From Oscillospiraceae bacterium (GTDB lineage: Bacteria > Bacillota_A > Clostridia > Oscillospirales > WRJC01), in NCBI GenBank assembly GCA_009782405.1, contig WRJC01000063.1, positions 1 through 17,045 of the forward strand: DNA of 17,045 bases, given 5' to 3'. This document shows positions 15,169 to 17,045 of this stretch, piece by piece. The notes beneath the pieces are model-generated. The model did not search any database. It saw nothing but the letters and a program-made list of their open reading frames with translations, and was not told the origin of the DNA. A program made the position numbers and the translations under genes. Positions within the stretch are counted from its first letter, which is position 1; each line of letters starts with the position of its first letter.

Positions 15169-16398
15169 TTGACCGCAGAGGAGACGCTGAAGCAATATTT
15201 CGGATACGAATCCTTCCGCCCCGGGCAGAAAACGCTGATCGGCTATATGCTGTCCGGCAGGGACGCTTTGGGCGTCATGCCAACCGGAGGCGGAAAGTCC
15301 GTGTGCTTCCAGGTTCCCGCGCTTATGGCGAGCGGGATGACCATAGTCGTTTCGCCGCTCATATCGCTGATGAAGGATCAGGTCAATGCGCTCACCAAGG
15401 CAAAAATCGCGGCCGCCTTCATAAATTCCTCGCTTAGCGACAAGCAGATCGCCAAGGCGATGCAAAATGCCGAAAACAGAATGTACAAGCTCATCTATGT
15501 GGCGCCGGAGCGGCTCCTGAGCCCCAATTTTTTGGCCTTCGCGAGCTCGGCCCAGATATTCATGGTGGCGGTGGACGAGGCGCATTGTGTATCCCAGTGG
15601 GGGCGCGATTTCCGGCCGAGCTACGTAAAAATCCCGGAGTTCGTGGCCCGGCTCAGGGGGCGCCCGGTGGTGTCAGCCTTTACCGCCACGGCCACCCCGG
15701 AGGTGAGGGCGGATATAATAAATCTGCTGAAACTCAAAAACCCCGGGATCCTGGTTTCGGGGTTTGACCGGGAGAATCTGCATTTTTCCGTCAGAAAACC
15801 GGAGGACAAATTCGCGGAGCTCGCCGCTTACCTCAAGGACAAAAAAGAGCAAAGCGGGATTGTCTACTGCTCCACGCGCTCGGCGGTCGAAGAGGTCTGC
15901 GGCAGGCTCGTAAAAAGCGGGTATTCGGCCTCGCGCTACCACGCCGGGCTGTCAAGCGAGGAGCGGCAAAAAAACCAGGACGATTTTTTGCACGACCGAG
16001 TGAAAATCATGGCCGCGACGAATGCGTTTGGAATGGGGATCGACAAGCCCAATGTGTCATATGTGGCGCATTACAATATGCCTAAGGACATAGAGGGGTA
16101 TTACCAAGAAGCGGGCCGCGCGGGACGCGACGGGAAGCCCGCCGAGTGCGTGCTTTTTTACGGCGAGCGCGACGTTTTGACCGGCACATGGATGATTGAA
16201 AACGGCGGCGATATCGAATACCCCGATGAAAAAACCGGGAAGCGAATAAAAAAACGCTCCCATAAGCGGCTCAAAGACATGGTTTCTTACTGCTCCACAA
16301 AAAAATGCCTGCGGAGATATATACTGAAATATTTCGGCGAGCGCCCGAAAAGGCGCTGCGGCAACTGCGGCAGCTGCGACAAAAAGGCGCGGAAATGA
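15169..16398 (+). CDS. recQ: Short RecQ helicase lacking winged-helix and HRDC domains
   Basis: A 409-residue superfamily 2 3'-5' DNA helicase of the RecQ family. It opens TAEETLKQYFGYESFRPGQ, the usual RecQ start, then Walker A MPTGGGKS (37-44), VDEAHCVSQWGRDFRP (DEAH at 136-139), TATATP, VYCSTRS, ATNAFGMGIDKP and QEAGRAGRDGKP. The zinc module has C380, C397, C400 and C403, the same spacing as the E. coli RecQ zinc site. The protein stops 6 residues later, so the RQC winged helix and HRDC that follow in full-length RecQ are absent. No remnant of them is visible downstream. I prefer TTG 15169 because GGGGTGAG lies just upstream; GTG 15160, overlapping the kinase stop, is the alternative. Translational coupling to the kinase is likely. 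Confidence 0.88.
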   Translation: MTAEETLKQYFGYESFRPGQKTLIGYMLSGRDALGVMPTGGGKSVCFQVPALMASGMTIVVSPLISLMKDQVNALTKAKIAAAFINSSLSDKQIAKAMQNAENRMYKLIYVAPERLLSPNFLAFASSAQIFMVAVDEAHCVSQWGRDFRPSYVKIPEFVARLRGRPVVSAFTATATPEVRADIINLLKLKNPGILVSGFDRENLHFSVRKPEDKFAELAAYLKDKKEQSGIVYCSTRSAVEEVCGRLVKSGYSASRYHAGLSSEERQKNQDDFLHDRVKIMAATNAFGMGIDKPNVSYVAHYNMPKDIEGYYQEAGRAGRDGKPAECVLFYGERDVLTGTWMIENGGDIEYPDEKTGKRIKKRSHKRLKDMVSYCSTKKCLRRYILKYFGERPKRRCGNCGSCDKKARK

Positions 16399-16439
16399 TT
16401 TTTTGGAAAAGATATTTTATATATTTTTTTGACAACCCC

Positions 16440-16468
16440 TTGACAAAAACAAAAAAAAGATGTAAAAT
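16440..16468 (+). promoter_or_regulatory. Strong promoter of the tRNA-Ser locus
   Basis: TTGACA (16440-16445), 17-base spacer, TAAAAT (16463-16468); a second TTGACA at 16429-16434 is out of register. It ends 14 bases before the truncated tRNA copy, the normal spacing for a tRNA promoter. No terminator is visible until 16775, so it may drive the intact copy as well. Confidence 0.75.
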
Positions 16469-16482
16469 GTTAAAGTCGGCAC

Positions 16483-16522
16483 GGAGGGATATCGAAGCGG
16501 TCATAACGGGGCTGACTCGAAA
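16483..16522 (+). pseudogene. 5' half of tRNA-Ser(CGA), truncated in the anticodon loop
   Basis: Bases 16483-16522 match the first 40 bases of the intact tRNA-Ser at 16677-16716 with two differences (position 7 G to A; D-loop T to C). Identity stops immediately after CTCGAAA, the anticodon loop, and what follows cannot form the anticodon stem, variable arm, T arm or acceptor. No complement to GGAGGGA occurs downstream at a suitable distance. It keeps the strong promoter, so this was probably the original gene whose 3' half was displaced by integrase recombination. Confidence 0.75.
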
Positions 16523-16676
16523 AACTGTTGGCTGAGATACCTCGCAGAAGTGAAAAGTCTTGATTTTGCAGGGGTTTTGCGGTACACTATTTTGTAGTTT
16601 TTAGTCTGCGTTGCCCTCTATCGTTGCCCAATTTCCATGAAAGGAATTTGCGGCTAAAAAGAGGAAAATTGAATAC
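16523..16676. mobile_element. Interstitial segment between split and intact tRNA-Ser; likely element remnant
   Basis: The 154 bases between the tRNA half and the intact tRNA carry no gene. They hold a possible promoter, TTGATT (16560-16565), 17 bases, TACACT (16583-16588), about 90 bases before the intact tRNA. They also contain a GTTGCCC pair (16611-16630 region, copies 13 bases apart). A similar pair, 12 bases apart, follows the intact tRNA near 16860-16877. The shared arrangement suggests both are end fragments of related tRNA-integrating elements. No integrase frame is preserved. Confidence 0.4.
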
Positions 16677-16765
16677 GGAGGGGTATCGAAGTGGTCATAA
16701 CGGGGCTGACTCGAAATCAGTTTGGGAGCAATCCCACGCGGGTTCGAATCCCGCCCCCTCCGCCA
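16677..16765 (+). tRNA. tRNA-Ser(CGA), intact, CCA encoded
   Basis: An 89-base serine tRNA. The acceptor stem GGAGGGG pairs with CCCCTCC (16755-16761), followed by discriminator G and encoded CCA (16763-16765). The anticodon stem is GCTGA/TCAGT with loop CTCGAAA, placing the anticodon CGA at 16712-16714, which reads codon UCG. The long variable arm (TGGGA/TCCCA) is the class II feature of tRNA-Ser, and the T arm is GCGGG-TTCGAAT-CCCGC. It is followed by a strong terminator. Confidence 0.95.
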
Positions 16766-16774
16766 GTCCAAAAT

Positions 16775-16806
16775 GCCAGTAAACTTGCGGGTTTGCTGGC
16801 TTTTTT
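16775..16806 (+). terminator. Intrinsic terminator of tRNA-Ser
   Basis: GCCAGTAAAC (16775-16784), loop TTGCGG, GTTTGCTGGC (16791-16800): a 10-bp stem with one G-U pair, followed by TTTTTT (16801-16806). It lies 9 bases after the CCA end. Confidence 0.85.
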
Positions 16807-16859
16807 CTTTCCCGTTGCCAGTCTGTTTTTATCCTGTTTTTTGCCATTTTTTTGCTTGC

Positions 16860-16878
16860 GTTGCCCTGTTCGTTGCCC
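16860..16878. repeat. Paired GTTGCCC motif downstream of the intact tRNA-Ser
   Basis: GTTGCCC-TGTTC-GTTGCCC, two direct copies 12 bases apart, with a related GTTGCC at about 16813. The equivalent segment after the truncated tRNA copy, near 16611-16630, has two copies 13 bases apart. Direct repeats close to an att site are typical of integrase arm-type binding sites, but that role is inferred. Confidence 0.45.
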
Positions 16879-16918
16879 GAAACCCTTGAAACGCCTGTAA
16901 AATGGGGCTTTTCGGGGG

Positions 16919-17045
16919 GTGTTTGTCAGGCTGACTGAACTCGTACTTGCCCTGCTTGACAAAGTAGACGCGAAACAGCTTGCTTTCAATCCTGCCGTGG
17001 AATTGTCCTATCTTTCGCAAAAAGAACAGTCAACGGTGGCGGCGG
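16919..17045 (+). pseudogene. ParB-like protein fragment, 5' truncated and cut by window end
   Basis: The frame from about 16919 to the window end reads VFVRLTELVLALLDKVDAKQ, then LAFNPAVELSYLSQKEQ. This resembles the internal helix-turn-helix part of ParB/Spo0J-like proteins carried on Firmicutes conjugative elements, in which RLTELIPxLLDxVD and FxPAVELSYLxxEEQ are familiar. The N-terminal ParB nuclease-like domain that should come first is missing: an in-frame stop lies at 16898-16900 and the preceding bases are unrelated. A GTG at 16919 could serve as a start but would give a partial domain. It is best read as the broken end of an integrated element next to the tRNA. The reading depends on motif recall. 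Confidence 0.5.

Noticed and set aside
16717..17020. Minus-strand frames over the tRNA-Ser and its right flank (basic peptides with repeated GQRxGQR or RATNRATQ)
   Set aside because: They read through the tRNA or the paired GTTGCCC motif, which creates the apparent peptide repeat. A degraded integrase end is conceivable but no integrase motif is visible.
1..17045. CRISPR array or retron/DGR-type repeats
   Set aside because: No regularly spaced repeats, reverse transcriptase or Cas motifs were found on either strand.

Overview
The window looks like chromosomal DNA of an uncultured anaerobic Bacillota (Clostridia-type) bacterium, probably a host- or plant-fibre-associated glycan user. This is inferred from strong AGGAG-type ribosome sites, frequent TTG/GTG starts, TTGACA/TATAAT promoters, lipoprotein solute-binding proteins, a PcrA-type helicase with its C-terminal Tudor-like module, and a ParB-like fragment of the kind carried by Firmicutes conjugative elements. 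Nothing in the sequence names the species.

Layout. Positions 1-561 hold the 3' end of a forward gene, a G/C hairpin terminator, a degraded RCC1-repeat remnant on the minus strand, and a consensus promoter. Positions 562-1175 are a HicA/HicB toxin-antitoxin pair, and 1339-2736 is a stand-alone DUF234-type AAA ATPase with its own promoter. Positions 2860-11232 form a long forward array: a URO-D-superfamily protein, a cytoplasmic GH29 alpha-L-fucosidase, a DUF2207 membrane protein, two paralogous sugar-type solute-binding lipoproteins and a second, different URO-D-superfamily protein. Positions 11274-16398 are a tightly packed trio: a PcrA/UvrD helicase with an unusual C-terminal Cys/His domain, a choline-kinase-like phosphotransferase and a short RecQ helicase. 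Positions 16399-17045 are a tRNA-Ser(CGA) locus: a promoter followed by only the 5' half of the tRNA, then an intact CCA-encoding copy with its own terminator, then a truncated ParB-like reading frame running off the window.

How the genes may work together. The fucosidase has no signal peptide, so it should act on imported or intracellular fucosides. The two lipoproteins should capture substrates outside the cell, but no permease or ATPase is encoded here. The URO-D proteins belong to a superfamily that includes corrinoid methyltransferases, so the array may handle a methylated or otherwise decorated sugar; no corrinoid protein is present and this is inference. The helicase-kinase-RecQ trio is probably co-transcribed and suggests DNA repair or genome maintenance. 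It ends directly at a tRNA gene with the marks of past integrase activity, so at least the right edge of the window is a mobile-element hotspot.

The most unusual items are the split/duplicated tRNA-Ser with paired GTTGCCC motifs after each copy, the PcrA C-terminal Cys/His domain and its operon, and the two dissimilar URO-D proteins flanking fucosidase and binding-protein genes.
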